Part shown: in pieces, positions 11,901-19,475 of the stretch
How the letters are laid out: each line of letters starts with the position of its first letter
Position numbering within the stretch: position 1 is the stretch's first letter
From: Marsupella aquatica
Lineage: Eukaryota; Marchantiophyta
Assembly (NCBI GenBank): GCA_973895155.1
Contig: OZ316899.1
Coordinates: forward strand, 16,492,001-16,556,000
DNA length: 64,000 nucleotides
Reading direction: 5' to 3'
The notes under the pieces: generated by a model
Told to the model about the DNA's origin: nothing
The model's database searches: none
The model's input: only the letters and a program-made list of their open reading frames with translations
Program-made: the position numbers and the translations under genes

Positions 11901-12352
11901 TTGAAGGGTACGTACTGAACACGGGTACGTTGTGCAGCTGCCATCGGTGCAGCCGGTGCCTGTATCAACACAGGTGGTAATGGCGCTTGTTGGGCCACCG
12001 GTAACAGCACCGATGATAGGTGTGAGATGATTTGTGGCAATGCAGTGAGCTCTGGGATCAGATTTTGTAACTCAGACTGCACCAACACAAAGGGCTCTCC
12101 TTCTTCTCGCTCGTGATCTATGTCTGGCTCTTCGTCTGGGCATATGGCCTCATTACGTTGAGCCTCTTCCTGTTGCACACCAACTTGTTCTTCCAGCACC
12201 AGTGGCAACCTCCTCTCTTCTGCAAGCCGTAAGCGTTCTTCGGCAGCAACTCGTCGTCTGGTCCCAATCCAAGAGGGCCCCCCTTCTAGCTCTGATCTTG
12301 GGGTACGTGTGTGTTGGGGACTTCCTCTACCTCCCCTTCTCCCTCTCGGCAT
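5954..12352 (-). CDS. gag-pol: Gag-pol polyprotein, Athila/Tat-like Ty3/gypsy (2132 aa)
   Basis: One uninterrupted frame with all functions of a Ty3/gypsy element. Gag fills about residues 1-620, with a gag core near 160-290, a Ser/acidic and Lys/Arg-rich stretch near 320-370, and three CCHC zinc knuckles (CTKC..H..C near 425, CYNC..H..C near 533, CQLC..H..C near 560). The aspartic protease shows VDGGSGVNIM near 884. Reverse transcriptase spans about 1270-1450, with the catalytic FIDD near 1397. RNase H follows with its Asp and Glu motifs (VYVDVSG, TDREALG, HTDHNS). Integrase has an HHCC finger near 1750 and a DDE triad (VDFIG, VSDRGTHF, LTERANG) near 1822, 1884 and 1919. There is no chromodomain, as expected for this branch. 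The stop lies 36 bases inside the 3' LTR, so the purine tract is coding. There is a single ORF with no frameshift between gag and pol. The start is the first in-frame Met of the MPRGRRGG frame. Confidence 0.95.
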   Translation of the reverse strand: MPRGRRGGRGSPQHTRTPRSELEGGPSWIGTRRRVAAEERLRLAEERRLPLVLEEQVGVQQEEAQRNEAICPDEEPDIDHEREEGEPFVLVQSELQNLIPELTALPQIISHLSSVLLPVAQQAPLPPVLIQAPAAPMAAAQRTRVQYVPFKGRPKDDPDEWIEEFEGIAEANGESAHKLTIIPGMMRGEAGPWFISLLANVKADWALFKQAFLKEFRSIGVEATSLLKVGQLRMKKKESLRRFLQRFQKLVRRIQARTDDAMRQAWFVAALPSKMGFFVRQAKPTTLAEAIAAAESYTAADATSKRCRRKKLKPVDSSSSEESSGSDSDSSDESEDSESTTESDTTESEAERRRRKKKKLSKKVKKSSHREVILPTVAVTPLSTARRLKEQEARYDELTEQMKALKVHFAGLKPERRKVPVERANVWCTKCMKFGHAPKECPAGEPAKVFQVREEDVEGASYSNPSYAAEGPIEYFMEEPPEANVYSVQPLNPGPRSIHGVSTNAGAPAYSNYPNANPGNRPPYPGVRKIPICYNCRVAGHYANVCPEPTRQGNGDFARLCQLCKGEGHLAPHCPTLEAFKAQPIGAQEKKGPPPPLKEASVNFLTTEAVDTPLITRREETVVNIPKQRMTTITEEVVPLVVVVSPVVEIPVVVVATSTEVEVANPSPPSHEWTHAENLPEEDSDEERRHYSCYRVSTRSGKKKGKSELKQKYKEVHQASTSGTSHEPEVPPMEDSDFDRDNPKLFYPKVGEEVRKQLEELEAQAMQAAIDKDMEEAKARKKAEERVVRWKPGEEVIPPIPPATAYNIAQDILDCPVSATIGQLLRDSSLYRRQVKEILMRRRRRRRLPKVGADPIQVNWVTEDLGAPELTVDINGCAIRFVPVDGGSGVNIMTEETANRLGYTELEPPARAMRLADGARVVPLGCLTKIPTMIGGKSFPLNYLVMRPVRPYGFPILIGRPWLYVAKVTSDWGKRQFRFGIPTITIPWSAESPHGETTTMEEEYDSEVTSDEDEDEVYMVKLISHLTEEDVFGPGVATQEHAVEESVSQVHAVLEEMEDERSKIVEAEPLEIHDREAEDHPEEVEMQAHTIMFDDEQREQFLNDILDDDFREELLSHYKESDVEEIMAHVTKDPPPSRPDQEESDAPVYGGMRLARLEETFDEETRNKLDVIRPEQYTKVEVGEGKTLNIGSKLDATEQRTIQELLKEYQDVFAWSHQDLKGVPPEFGEHSIDLMSGARPVRQRQYRLNPKYSLMVKEEIDRLLDAGFIYPVMHSEWVSPIVIVPKKKGPDGKVKIRVCQDFRKLNDATKKDHYPLPFTDIVLDMVAGWEIYSFLDGYSGYNQIWIREEDQLKTAFTTEWGIFAFRRMPFGLCNAPGMFQRLMMNIFHDFLRRFLEIFIDDFAVYGKRVKHPEHLRLTFQRCRETCLKLHPEKCFFGIEEGILLGHKVSARGIEVDREKVAVWVAVSFPKNVKEVRGFLGCVGYYRRFIKDFAKVAMPLTSMLKKGSEFEPTPSRQAAFDELKKRLLEAPVLITPNWNKEFHVYVDVSGFCIGAVLSQLDDDGRDHPIYFASRQLAPAEKNYSPTDREALGIIYACKKYRHYLLGYKVVFHTDHNSLKYMVNKPDLSGRIARWVLLLQEFNYEVRVRSGKSHSNADFFSRIEGASDSQEIDDRFPDEEVFSVNTEATTWYGEILEFLRTARVPSRLGPERAAVFLRKTGPYLLVKGVLHKYGMDGRLRRCLEEAEIRTVMAALHEEEAGGHFARETTARKILDAGYWWPTLFRDVHRYIQRCDPCQRQGKPGPSSRHPLVPILPLAPFEKWGVDFIGPFTPITRRGRKRYIILATDYATKWVEARATAKDDANTTARFLYEQIFTRFGPPLELVSDRGTHFLNHTIERLTENYLISHRKTTPYHPRANGLTERANGIMGKILNKTVSAHKTDWDLKLLAATYAYNLAHKTTTGHSPYFLVFGQHSLVPVEFEVPTIRILTREREGAEESVASRIQQLEQLTETREEALTHTEQEQGKRKSHYDSRLRRVSIEEGDLVLLYDSRFMHFPGKLHTRWMGPYVVDAVYSNGSVQLKTLEGQLLNTRINQERLKKYYTEEEYGARGGASQLREELCDGYPVTGSHT
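5970..5988. repeat. Palindrome at the LTR terminus (3' LTR)
   Basis: GTGACGGGGTACCCGTCAC is a near-perfect inverted repeat reaching to within one base of the LTR edge. The same occurs at 16620-16638. It lies at the start of U3 in the element's orientation, where integrase binds. Confidence 0.7.
5993..6002 (-). other. Polypurine tract of the Athila/Tat-like element
   Basis: Read on the minus strand this is AAGAGAGGAG, three bases (CTA) before the 3' LTR. It is short for a PPT, but its position is right for plus-strand priming. It is also translated, because gag-pol reads through it into the LTR. Confidence 0.55.
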
Positions 12353-12410
12353 CCCATTGAGACCTGCATTCCAAACTTACACCAATGTCTCAGAAAGCAA
12401 TATTTGTAAA

Positions 12411-12442
12411 CATCAACCGTCGCACGATGCATTGTGGTTGAC
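12411..12442. promoter_or_regulatory. Leader hairpin 1 (ATCAACC...GGTTGA)
   Basis: ATCAACC pairs with GGTTGA around an inner CGCA...TGCG-like stem. A second copy of the same design lies about 66 bp away. Paired stem-loops in a retroelement leader are common for RNA dimerisation or packaging; that role is inferred from position. Confidence 0.4.
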
Positions 12443-12476
12443 GTACAATAACAAAGTAACCAACAAACTTCTCACG

Positions 12477-12509
12477 TATCAACCGTCGCAAGTTGCGTTG
12501 TGGTTGATA
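12477..12509. promoter_or_regulatory. Leader hairpin 2 (TATCAACC...GGTTGATA)
   Basis: An eight-base perfect stem (TATCAACC with GGTTGATA) encloses a second perfect stem CGCAA/TTGCG. It is the better conserved of the two leader hairpins. Sequence differences between the copies keep the outer stem and partly the inner one. Confidence 0.45.
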
Positions 12510-12569
12510 GGTTTGAACTCCCAATAGACGTAGCTCCCCTCCTTCGTGTCGTCAAACAAGAAGAAGGAT

Positions 12570-12587
12570 TCCCCGGCAGCGGTGCCA
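12570..12587 (-). other. Primer-binding site, tRNA-Asp type
   Basis: On the minus strand it reads TGGCACCGCTGCCGGGGA. This closely resembles the PBS known for Athila and Tat/Ogre elements, which pairs with the 3' end of tRNA-Asp, with two apparent mismatches. It begins 20 bases after the 5' LTR end, a larger gap than usual. Confidence 0.75.
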
Positions 12588-13718
12588 AAAACAAAAGACC
12601 ACACTTATGTCACTTGCCTCTCCAACGGTTAATACGTGCAAACCGCACTTTTCTTCGCTTAAACCGTTGGTATCGTATTACGGGGTCGTGGAGGGACGCT
12701 ATTTGGATTCTTTTCACACCAGGATGAGTATTTTGGTTTCCGCTCCCGGAAATGTAGGTTTTGATCAAGTCTACCGACTACCCTCACCCCACAGCTTTTG
12801 ATCAAGTCCTGCCGACTACCCCACTACACCTTCACTCGGAGTCACCCAAAGAGTGCTGTCACCACCCCTACTCACAAGGCCGACTCAAACCAAGCAAGTT
12901 TCTTCAAATCATAGAACGGGAGAACACAATTCGGAAAGCGAAAAAGGGAGAAGGAACACACAACAAAAGCCCATCAAGTCAAATGTACAGATCCATATCT
13001 CTTGGGAAAAACGATACACATTGCATGAGTAACCCGGCCTCCTGCCGTCTACTCAACTCCTGCCTCTCCGGACAATGAGTATGGCTCCCCCTCACTACTC
13101 TGAACACGCTTTCAAACTCCTCAGGCTCCACTCTATCCCTCCTTGCTAACTTCACACTGAGTCCCCCTAACTACTTCGGGGCTATCCCCCTAAATACTGA
13201 AAAATCACACCAAAGCACCCCTCACAGGGTCACAACGGTGGCGGCTACCCTAGCGGCGCCGCTAAAACCTTGCACTAAGAGAAATCCTTAAACTGAAGAG
13301 GAGCATGCGGCACACACATGCTGCTAAAACCCTAAACCCAAAACAAGGGGGCCGACGGTGCCTTCGACGGCGCCCCAACAGTACACGTGAACCCTGAAAG
13401 TGAGAGGCACCCCAAAATGGCCGAAACTAGGTGCCCTTCCAAGTGCACACCTGAGCTCACCCCTGGATAGCTCTTCTTTTCCTGCTTCCGAATCACTAAG
13501 TCGCTCCCTCAACGGACTTCAGACGCCTGAGTTATGGCCGTTTCCGTACCGCAAAAACATAAGTTCTCCAGGCCATAACTTGCTCATCCTGGCTCCGTTT
13601 GAGGAGCGCCGCCTCTTGTTGGAATCAGCTCCGCGAGCTCATCCCAACAAGCCCATGAGTGACCCCCCACTAAAATGTTGGAAATCTGGAGGCCGTACAC
13701 CCACGTCCGTACGCCTAT

Positions 13719-15575
13719 CTAATCCTCCTCTTCTTCTTCGCTCTCGGTGCCCGGACTTGTGCCCCGTGAGTGGTCCTCCTCCTCATCACTCACGGGAGTG
13801 AGTGCCACCGTACTTTTCTTCTTCTTCGACGGAGTACTCTTAGTGCTGCTGCTCCCGCGCTTCCTCAAAGCAGCCAAGGCCTGCCACGCCTTGATGTACC
13901 CCTCACCAATTGTGTCCTTCCAGAGGGTAGCCTCTTCTCCGGACCGCAACTCCAACGGTAGAACTTGCCCCGTGGCCATGGGAGTCCCGGGGGTGACAGA
14001 CCTGGGTGGCATCCCCGTACTGACCTGAGCCTCCCGTAACGATTTCCGTACCTCCCGGAGCTTCTTCTCCAAGCTCTTACTCTTCTCCTGACTCTTCTTG
14101 GCTCCATCCAACAAGGGTCCATACTTCCCACTAACCTCCTTCACCACCATCTCGATAGCTTGGGAGATCACATCCGGGGAAAGTGTGGAGCCAGGTGTGC
14201 CGGGACTCTTCCGTTTCCCTAGACTCAGGGCCTCACTTCTCTTCGCTCGTGTCTCAAAGGCTGCCACCTGACTCCGTAGTGCTCCCACCTGGTTCCTCCA
14301 CTCCATCACTTCTCCAGAATTTTGCTTCTCTTTGGCCAATGCTTGCCTCAACGCTCCTACTTCTTCTGCTTCCTTGGCCTTGGTGGACAAAGCTCCCTTC
14401 AAGTTGGTGATCTCTACGTGAGCTGCATTGATGTGCCTGACCTTCTCATGAATGGTCTGCTCCTTGGTCTTGATCACCTCCTTCAGTGACAGGATGCTCT
14501 GCTCTAACGTCTCTACTTTGACTGTGGCGTGCTTGAGAGACTCCCTCAATGCGTGGACTAGCTTGAGTCCCTCGTGGACTCCCTCTCTGAAATCCCGTAG
14601 CTCTGCCAAGTAAACATCCGGAATGTTGTATTCCAGAGGCTGTTTCGGATCTCCCACGAGTGATTCAAGCCACTCCAATGTGCAATCATCCTCCTGGTTC
14701 TCTTCTTCTCTATTATCCTCCCCACCAGCAGACAATGATTCCTCCGTGAGCTTCCCTAAAACGGTAGTGGCAATACTCCGGATCTCCGTGGTGAGAGATG
14801 ATCCCGTGTCTTCATGCCCCGGAGAACCAATCAACCCTTCTGCCCTGGCCAATACAAATGACCCCATCAAATGTACAGCCCCACCTGGTTTCACACTCCC
14901 GGGCTCAGCGGCCAATAGCTTCTTCAATCCGTAGCACCACCATCCGTACACATGGGCTGGGTAGTTCTTGATGTCCATAGCTACCACGAAATGCTCCTCA
15001 TTCAGCACTCCGGATTGCACGTTGCCAAGAACCCGTTGATGCACCTTGGCCAGGAAGCCCTTATACTCAACATCCTTGACAGCAGAAAGAGGGATGGCGG
15101 TGGTGGAGGTAGGATTGGTCACCCAAGTGGCCACCATTTTCAACGTGAGTTCTCCCCTGATATTCCGAGGTGTGAATGAGAATTTCTGATTCTCAAGAAA
15201 CAATAGCTTAGCCAACTCCACATGGGGCACTACACGTTTGAGACATTCAAAGTAGATTCCCTCCGTTCGGAACTCCATCCCGGCCTCAATGTCCCAGCTC
15301 TTCCCTGAAGGGATGGTAATCTCCACCTTCATGAATTCTGTAAGCCCGGTGGCTTGGAAAATGTTCCGACAATCCTCCATCACCTTGGTGGAGGTCTTGG
15401 GATAAATTCGACGAAAAATCTTCCTACCCACCGGTGAGGAACCCGCTGCCAATCCCGTGCTCATCATAACTTCTCTCTCTTCCCTTTCCCGTGTAATCCG
15501 AGTCTCCACGTAGTCACGGTAAGCAGCCTTGTATCTCCGAATGCGTGACGCACTAAACTCTGGTTGATCTAGCAT
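13719..15575 (-). CDS. LTR-embedded 618-aa coiled-coil protein, 5' LTR copy
   Basis: Same length and sequence as the copy at 3022-4878, except for Ala instead of Val in the segment PDVYLxELRD. Both copies being open over 1.86 kb shows that the frame was intact in the parent element at the last transposition, since both LTRs are made from one RNA. In this copy the ORF would be the first long ORF of the genomic transcript, ahead of gag-pol, if the promoter is upstream in U3. The first Met is followed by DQPEFSAS. No recognised enzymatic motif. Confidence 0.75.
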   Translation of the reverse strand: MLDQPEFSASRIRRYKAAYRDYVETRITREREEREVMMSTGLAAGSSPVGRKIFRRIYPKTSTKVMEDCRNIFQATGLTEFMKVEITIPSGKSWDIEAGMEFRTEGIYFECLKRVVPHVELAKLLFLENQKFSFTPRNIRGELTLKMVATWVTNPTSTTAIPLSAVKDVEYKGFLAKVHQRVLGNVQSGVLNEEHFVVAMDIKNYPAHVYGWWCYGLKKLLAAEPGSVKPGGAVHLMGSFVLARAEGLIGSPGHEDTGSSLTTEIRSIATTVLGKLTEESLSAGGEDNREEENQEDDCTLEWLESLVGDPKQPLEYNIPDVYLAELRDFREGVHEGLKLVHALRESLKHATVKVETLEQSILSLKEVIKTKEQTIHEKVRHINAAHVEITNLKGALSTKAKEAEEVGALRQALAKEKQNSGEVMEWRNQVGALRSQVAAFETRAKRSEALSLGKRKSPGTPGSTLSPDVISQAIEMVVKEVSGKYGPLLDGAKKSQEKSKSLEKKLREVRKSLREAQVSTGMPPRSVTPGTPMATGQVLPLELRSGEEATLWKDTIGEGYIKAWQALAALRKRGSSSTKSTPSKKKKSTVALTPVSDEEEDHSRGTSPGTESEEEEED

Positions 15576-16007
15576 CCATGCATCCCGAAATCAATTTCTC
15601 AATCACCAATCCCGTCACCCGTGGCAATGTCAATTCCCTGGCCCGAAACAGCCCCCGTAGCCCGATCACTTAAATTCTCTCAATTTCCCGTCACTACTCC
15701 GTGCGGCCGCCACTAATGCCTGGAAGAATGACGCCAGCAAGCCCCACTAATCCACCATGAAAGAGAGAGCTTCAAAAATAATTAGAATCTGGAGAGAGCT
15801 TCCGGCAAGAGAGAGAAGAACCCCGTTTTTGCTTTCGGCAATGAGAGGGTCGTGCAAAAGGAAGAGGGAAAGAAAAAGGAAGGAAAAAAAAATAGAACCG
15901 AAAAAACTCCTGGCGCCTTCGCCATGCGCCCCGGCCCATTTCTCGGGCCTTACCCTTGCGTCCTCCTGCGCGCGGCCCTATGCAGGGCGCGCGGCCATTC
16001 CTCCCAG

Positions 16008-16148
16008 CTCGCGGGAGGCCCTTTAACTCCCCCCCGCTCGCGTGATCCTCCCAGCTCGCGGGAGGCCCTTTAACTCCCCCCCGCTCGCGTGATCCTCCCA
16101 GCTCGCGGGAGGCCCTTTAACTCCCCCCCCCCCGCTCGCTTGCGCTCC
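16008..16148. repeat. 47-bp tandem repeat, three units, in the 5' LTR
   Basis: Units begin at 16008, 16055 and 16102. One unit fewer than in the 3' LTR, so copy number has changed since, or during, the last transposition. Confidence 0.9.
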
Positions 16149-16639
16149 TTCAGCTCGCGGAGCCTCATTAATTGCCCGGGCACGCAGCCCTATGGGCTCG
16201 CGAGGCAGCCCCTTCAGCTCGCGGAGCCCCATTAATCGCCCGGGCACGCAGCCCTATGGGCTCGCGAGGCAGCCCCTCTTTCTCTCGGACGGCCACTAAT
16301 GGGACTCGCCCTCCTGAGGAGGGATTTATTTAAAAAAAAACCCCCCCCTCTCCTGACTTTGCAATGGGGGTCTCAACAATAGCTCTTGAAGCAAAACGGT
16401 AAGTCCTATGGGGCTGGTCCTGGCTAGTTTCAAGGTCCCAAAATATTTGCCCACTTAGGTCGCCGCAAATCTTAGAACTATTATGAGAGAAAGAATATAA
16501 AGTCACCTGGGGCATCATCAACCTATAATGACGGAATTAACTAAAAATTAAAAAATGGCTTATTTACATTGACTATTAACAAGGTATCGGCCTTTGCAAC
16601 CAGTTATGTGTGACTTCCCGTGACGGGGTACCCGTCACA

Positions 16640-16644
16640 TTATG
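16640..16644. repeat. Target-site duplication TTATG (right)
   Basis: Perfect match to 1906-1910. It confirms the ends of the 14.7-kb element. Confidence 0.95.
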
Positions 16645-16779
16645 TATGGAGTGATTAGTCATTGTAGGCACATTTCAGAAGTTTTGTCAATTCTTTGTGA
16701 CCCTGGTATGATATGGAGCAGGTATTAGGTAGTCTTTTGGGGAGAAAAGCCGCTTAAGCTCCTTGACAAGTGTTTGACA
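16645..16779 (+). repeat. LTR of family A, right part of first copy
   Basis: Continues the sequence broken at 1910 and matches 33803-33938, from the GTGATTAG segment to the end TTTGACA. The unit ends in ACA and is followed by family G LTR sequence (CTCGCTAGTGCC). CTCGC at 16780-16784 would be its target duplication, but the left partner is not visible. Confidence 0.8.
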
Positions 16780-16925
16780 CTCGCTAGTGCCACGTCTCAT
16801 TGCCCGCAAGTCTCCCCATGCTAAGTCCTCCCTGGATGGCCTATCCAAGCCTGGACCATAAGGGAGCTCATCGTCGGAGTCAACGACGCCGGAGCTAAGT
16901 GTTAAGGTAGTTGAGTTCCGCGACT
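16780..16925 (-). repeat. Chromovirus LTR (family G), distal fragment
   Basis: Matches the ends of the other G LTRs (26780-26924, 34370-34509, 44945-45090), finishing in the shared TTCCGCGACT. It is directly followed by CATAC and then by a more internal part of a G LTR, as if one G LTR had inserted into another. Confidence 0.75.
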
Positions 16926-17256
16926 CATACAAAGCCGCACTTGCTCTCCAACATGACCGCTACTCAACGGTCCTCACTGTCTGCACAAGCAACCAAGCAC
17001 CTCGGTAAGTAACCCTTTAGGATCTAGAACCAGTCAAGTCTTGCATCCTAACTCAAGCTCAACTAACATTGGTAAATAGGTTAGCGATAGGTCCTCCCGA
17101 TGCCATAAGCCGGAACCAGAACCCACGCCCACTGTTCGTCCAAAACAGCTCCTTCCTTGGGCGCGGCCCAGGTTCCCCCTTGTACCTATCCATCACCAAC
17201 TGACCCCAGGACATGTTGGCCCAAATAGTGTAGCTTGTCCTAAAGCTTGTCCGGTG
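16926..17256 (-). repeat. Chromovirus LTR (family G), internal fragment
   Basis: Begins CATACAAAGCCGCACTTG, which in the complete LTR (near 41507) sits inside the LTR, so CATAC at 16926-16930 may be the target duplication of the preceding G LTR. Matches 27779-28115 and 41505-41845. It forms one arm of an inverted repeat with 17697-18045. Confidence 0.7.
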
Positions 17257-18152
17257 GTCCAGGGGTGGCAAGTCTCCAAGAGCATATATGAGGGGAGTGG
17301 TGCCTCCCTGGAGGCTAAGGGCGAGCCAAAGTCGTGAGCTGCGGTGGTCGCGACACTAAGGAAAAATACCAAACGAAAATGACGATAACTTCCCAAAGTT
17401 CATTAGAGGATTTCTTTGGTGCGTTGGAAAGCTCTTGAGGAGGGCTACACCCTCTTGAGCTTAGTTGGGTTTGGGGGTGCCGTAGGTTCTCAAGGTTTGC
17501 GGGTGTTATCTCACCCGCTTGCCAAATCCTGCCAAAACAACAGCCAAGCCATGTTCAGTCTCTCAAAGGAGCTTGCGTTGGGAAGGCAAGGCCAAGTAGG
17601 CGTGGAGGTTGACTTCCAAGAGTACTTGGCCCGTAGGGTATCAGTGGGGCGAGAACCAGAAGTTGGTTGCTAAAGTCGGGGCCATTCTGGTCTCGACGTG
17701 TAGGGACAAGCTTTGGGACAAGCTACGCTATTTGGGCCATGAGCATGTCCTGGGGGTAGGGTAGTCAATTGGTGATGGATAGGTACAAGGGGGAACCTGG
17801 GCTACTTCCAAGGAAGGAGTTGTTCTAGACAAAGAGTGGGCGTTGGTTCTGGTTCCGGCTTATGGTATCAGGACCAATTGCTGACCTACTTACCAATGTT
17901 TGTTGAGCTTGAGTTAGGATGCTAGACTTGGGAGATCTAGACCCCAAAGGGTTACTTACCAAGACACTTGGTTGCTTGTGCAAACAGTGAGGGCCGTTGA
18001 GCAACAATTGAGTTGGAGAGCAAGTGCGGCTTTGTATGGGAGGGGCCGCTGGTGGTAAAAAGGGGTACTAGGTTGCTTGCTCGATGGATTCCGTGGAGGC
18101 GTTTGGTCTCTAGGGGCACTTAGGTATGAGTGTTGGGATTGGTTTGAGGGCG
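17257..18152 (+). repeat. Chromovirus LTR (family G), inverted fragment
   Basis: Reverse complement of the G LTR seen at 27645-28560 and 41371-42290. It continues after the solo LTR B at 19449-19475, where it reaches the LTR end. It lies head to head with the preceding G fragment, giving an inverted repeat with arms of about 330 bp. Confidence 0.75.
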
Positions 18153-19448
18153 TGTCACGTCATCAGCCTTGACCTTAACTCGGGCTTCAGCTTAAACGGG
18201 CACATCCTTCGTAAATATGAGGGTTTGGGCAGGGAGGGAAGAACGTAATGCACCTAATTCACGTAAACTAGCGCTAAGTGCGCCTACATATAGACATCTC
18301 CTAGGTATGGTTTGTGTTCCGCCGCCGAAACGTACCTTAGTCGATAACAGGATTGACCCCGGCTTAAGGACTTTTAAGCCTTCATGTTATCCGCCTTCGA
18401 TCCGGTTTCAATGATACAGGTCCTCAACCCGTGCTCACAACCACATACCCGCAAGCTGCACCCCGTGCACGACTCGGGTAGTGCGTTCGGCCCGGCGTTG
18501 TCACCTATACACGAGATTCACACACACATACATGCGCACAAGCATACAATCTCGATTTACACGAAGGAAATTAGGGAAAGGATTTTACTACATAGGGGAC
18601 ATATGCGTACACTTGGTTGACCCGACAGCTCCAGAATGAACAGGTTCAAGGCCGAGGGAGTACACTACAACGGAGCCCGGCTCCGCACTCGCCCGACGAG
18701 CTTAGTCCCACTCCCTCCCCTTGGTACTCTTCCACTCTCAGAGGTTGGGACTCCCCGCGCATACCACGGATGTCCAACTCTGAGACTAAAAACCCCCCTG
18801 CCTCTACCGAGGGGTGCACTAAATACTAAGGGCCGGGGAACAGATGGCTCTCTCGTACTCGCGTTCGATTTTGTATCGGCACGGGTTGGCGTGTTTCAAT
18901 GAGTCGGCCAAGTGTCTTCCGGTAGATATGAACTGCGTCCAGAATTGAATGGCCAAACTGGAGAGGATCGTGTGCGACATTCAGAGGAGATAGTAGTGGC
19001 AACTAAGAGAGAACGAGAGAGCTGGGGTTCAAGCTGGCGCGTGGACTGATGGACTGGTGCACTACAAAGGGTCGGCTCCCTTTTTATACCTTGAGGGCTT
19101 GTCGATCCCCCGACATCTCCTTGTTGCCTATAGGCTGAACCGTTCACGCTTGTAGTGTACCGGCCACTCCGCCGGTCTGAGTCACCGCGTGTCAATGGAC
19201 GCCTCCCAAAGTTTGTTATACGGACCCGAGGGAGGGCCCCCCCCCACGCTCGTAACTCGGGCATGCGAATGGCGACGCGCCGCCAGCCCGAACATGAATT
19301 CCCCTTATTGACTAATGATTTCCTACTCATAATGGCTACCTAAATACTGTCGTTATGCTAATCATAGCGGCCTAAGATACCCCTAATGCGTGTGCTAAGC
19401 ACGGTTTAGACCGAATTACTCATTACTCGCCGTACCGGCGGCTTCACA
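18153..19448 (-). mobile_element. Solo LTR of family B with internal ORF deletion
   Basis: Starts TGTCACG and ends CTTCACA on the plus strand, flanked by a perfect GGGCG duplication (18148-18152 and 19449-19453). Removing it rejoins a known G LTR sequence, which confirms the boundaries. On the minus strand its 3' part matches 33000-33698 and its 5' part matches 30073-30305. About 2.7 kb holding most of the LTR ORF in the second B copy is missing here, with the junction near 18843. The first part of that ORF (start codon near 18985, minus strand) remains as a stub. Confidence 0.9.
19080..19090 (-). promoter_or_regulatory. TATA box of LTR B
   Basis: GGTATAAAAAG on the minus strand, about 360 bp into the LTR and about 95 bp before the start codon of the LTR ORF stub. 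This places the ORF downstream of the start site, in R-U5. The second B copy has lost this region. Confidence 0.65.
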
Positions 19449-19475
19449 GGGCGCTGGGTGGCAAGGTCCACCATT
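19449..19475 (+). repeat. End of the inverted G LTR after the solo LTR B
   Basis: GGGCG duplication followed by the remaining G LTR bases to GGTCCACCATT, equivalent to the PBS-side LTR end seen at 50751. No tRNA-Met primer site follows it here, so it abuts unrelated gag sequence. Confidence 0.65.

Larger units (their letters stand above)
12353..12607 (-). other. Leader between the 5' LTR and gag-pol
   Basis: A 255-bp untranslated stretch holding the primer site and two related hairpin motifs. It is short for a gypsy leader. No further ORF is visible in it. Confidence 0.7.
1911..16639 (-). mobile_element. Intact Athila/Tat-like Ty3/gypsy LTR retrotransposon (14.7 kb)
   Basis: Complete element: two LTRs (1911-5989 and 12608-16639), a perfect 5-bp target duplication (TTATG), a tRNA-Asp-type primer site, a purine tract, and a single 2132-aa gag-pol frame on the minus strand. 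The right LTR is therefore the 5' LTR. Apart from one extra 47-bp tandem-repeat unit in the left LTR I found only two substitutions between the LTRs (3908 versus 14605 and 4890 versus 15587), so the insertion is very recent. The RT core and primer site both point to the Athila/Tat branch. Unusually, each LTR carries an intact 618-codon ORF in the same orientation. Whether it still moves cannot be told from sequence, but no coding break is visible. Confidence 0.95.
12608..16639 (-). repeat. 5' LTR of the Athila/Tat-like element (4032 bp)
   Basis: Same ends and sequence as 1911-5989 but with three units of the 47-bp repeat. On the minus strand its order is terminal palindrome, 65-bp repeat pair, 47-bp repeats, 618-codon ORF, then about 1.1 kb to the primer side. 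An AT-rich TTTAAATAAATCC near 16325-16338 (minus strand) is a possible TATA element. If transcription starts there, the ORF lies in R-U5 and heads the genomic RNA. Confidence 0.95.

Noticed and set aside
6267-11980. Many short plus-strand open frames under gag-pol.
   Set aside because: Shadows of the 2132-codon frame on the other strand.
16690-16725. A TGGTATGATATGGAGC string in LTR A as a possible tRNA-Met primer site.
   Set aside because: It lies inside the LTR in both copies and has too many mismatches to TGGTATCAGAGC.
18384-19330. Open frames of 60-144 codons within LTR B (both strands).
   Set aside because: Fragments of LTR sequence; apart from the short stub of the LTR ORF they are not conserved in the second copy.
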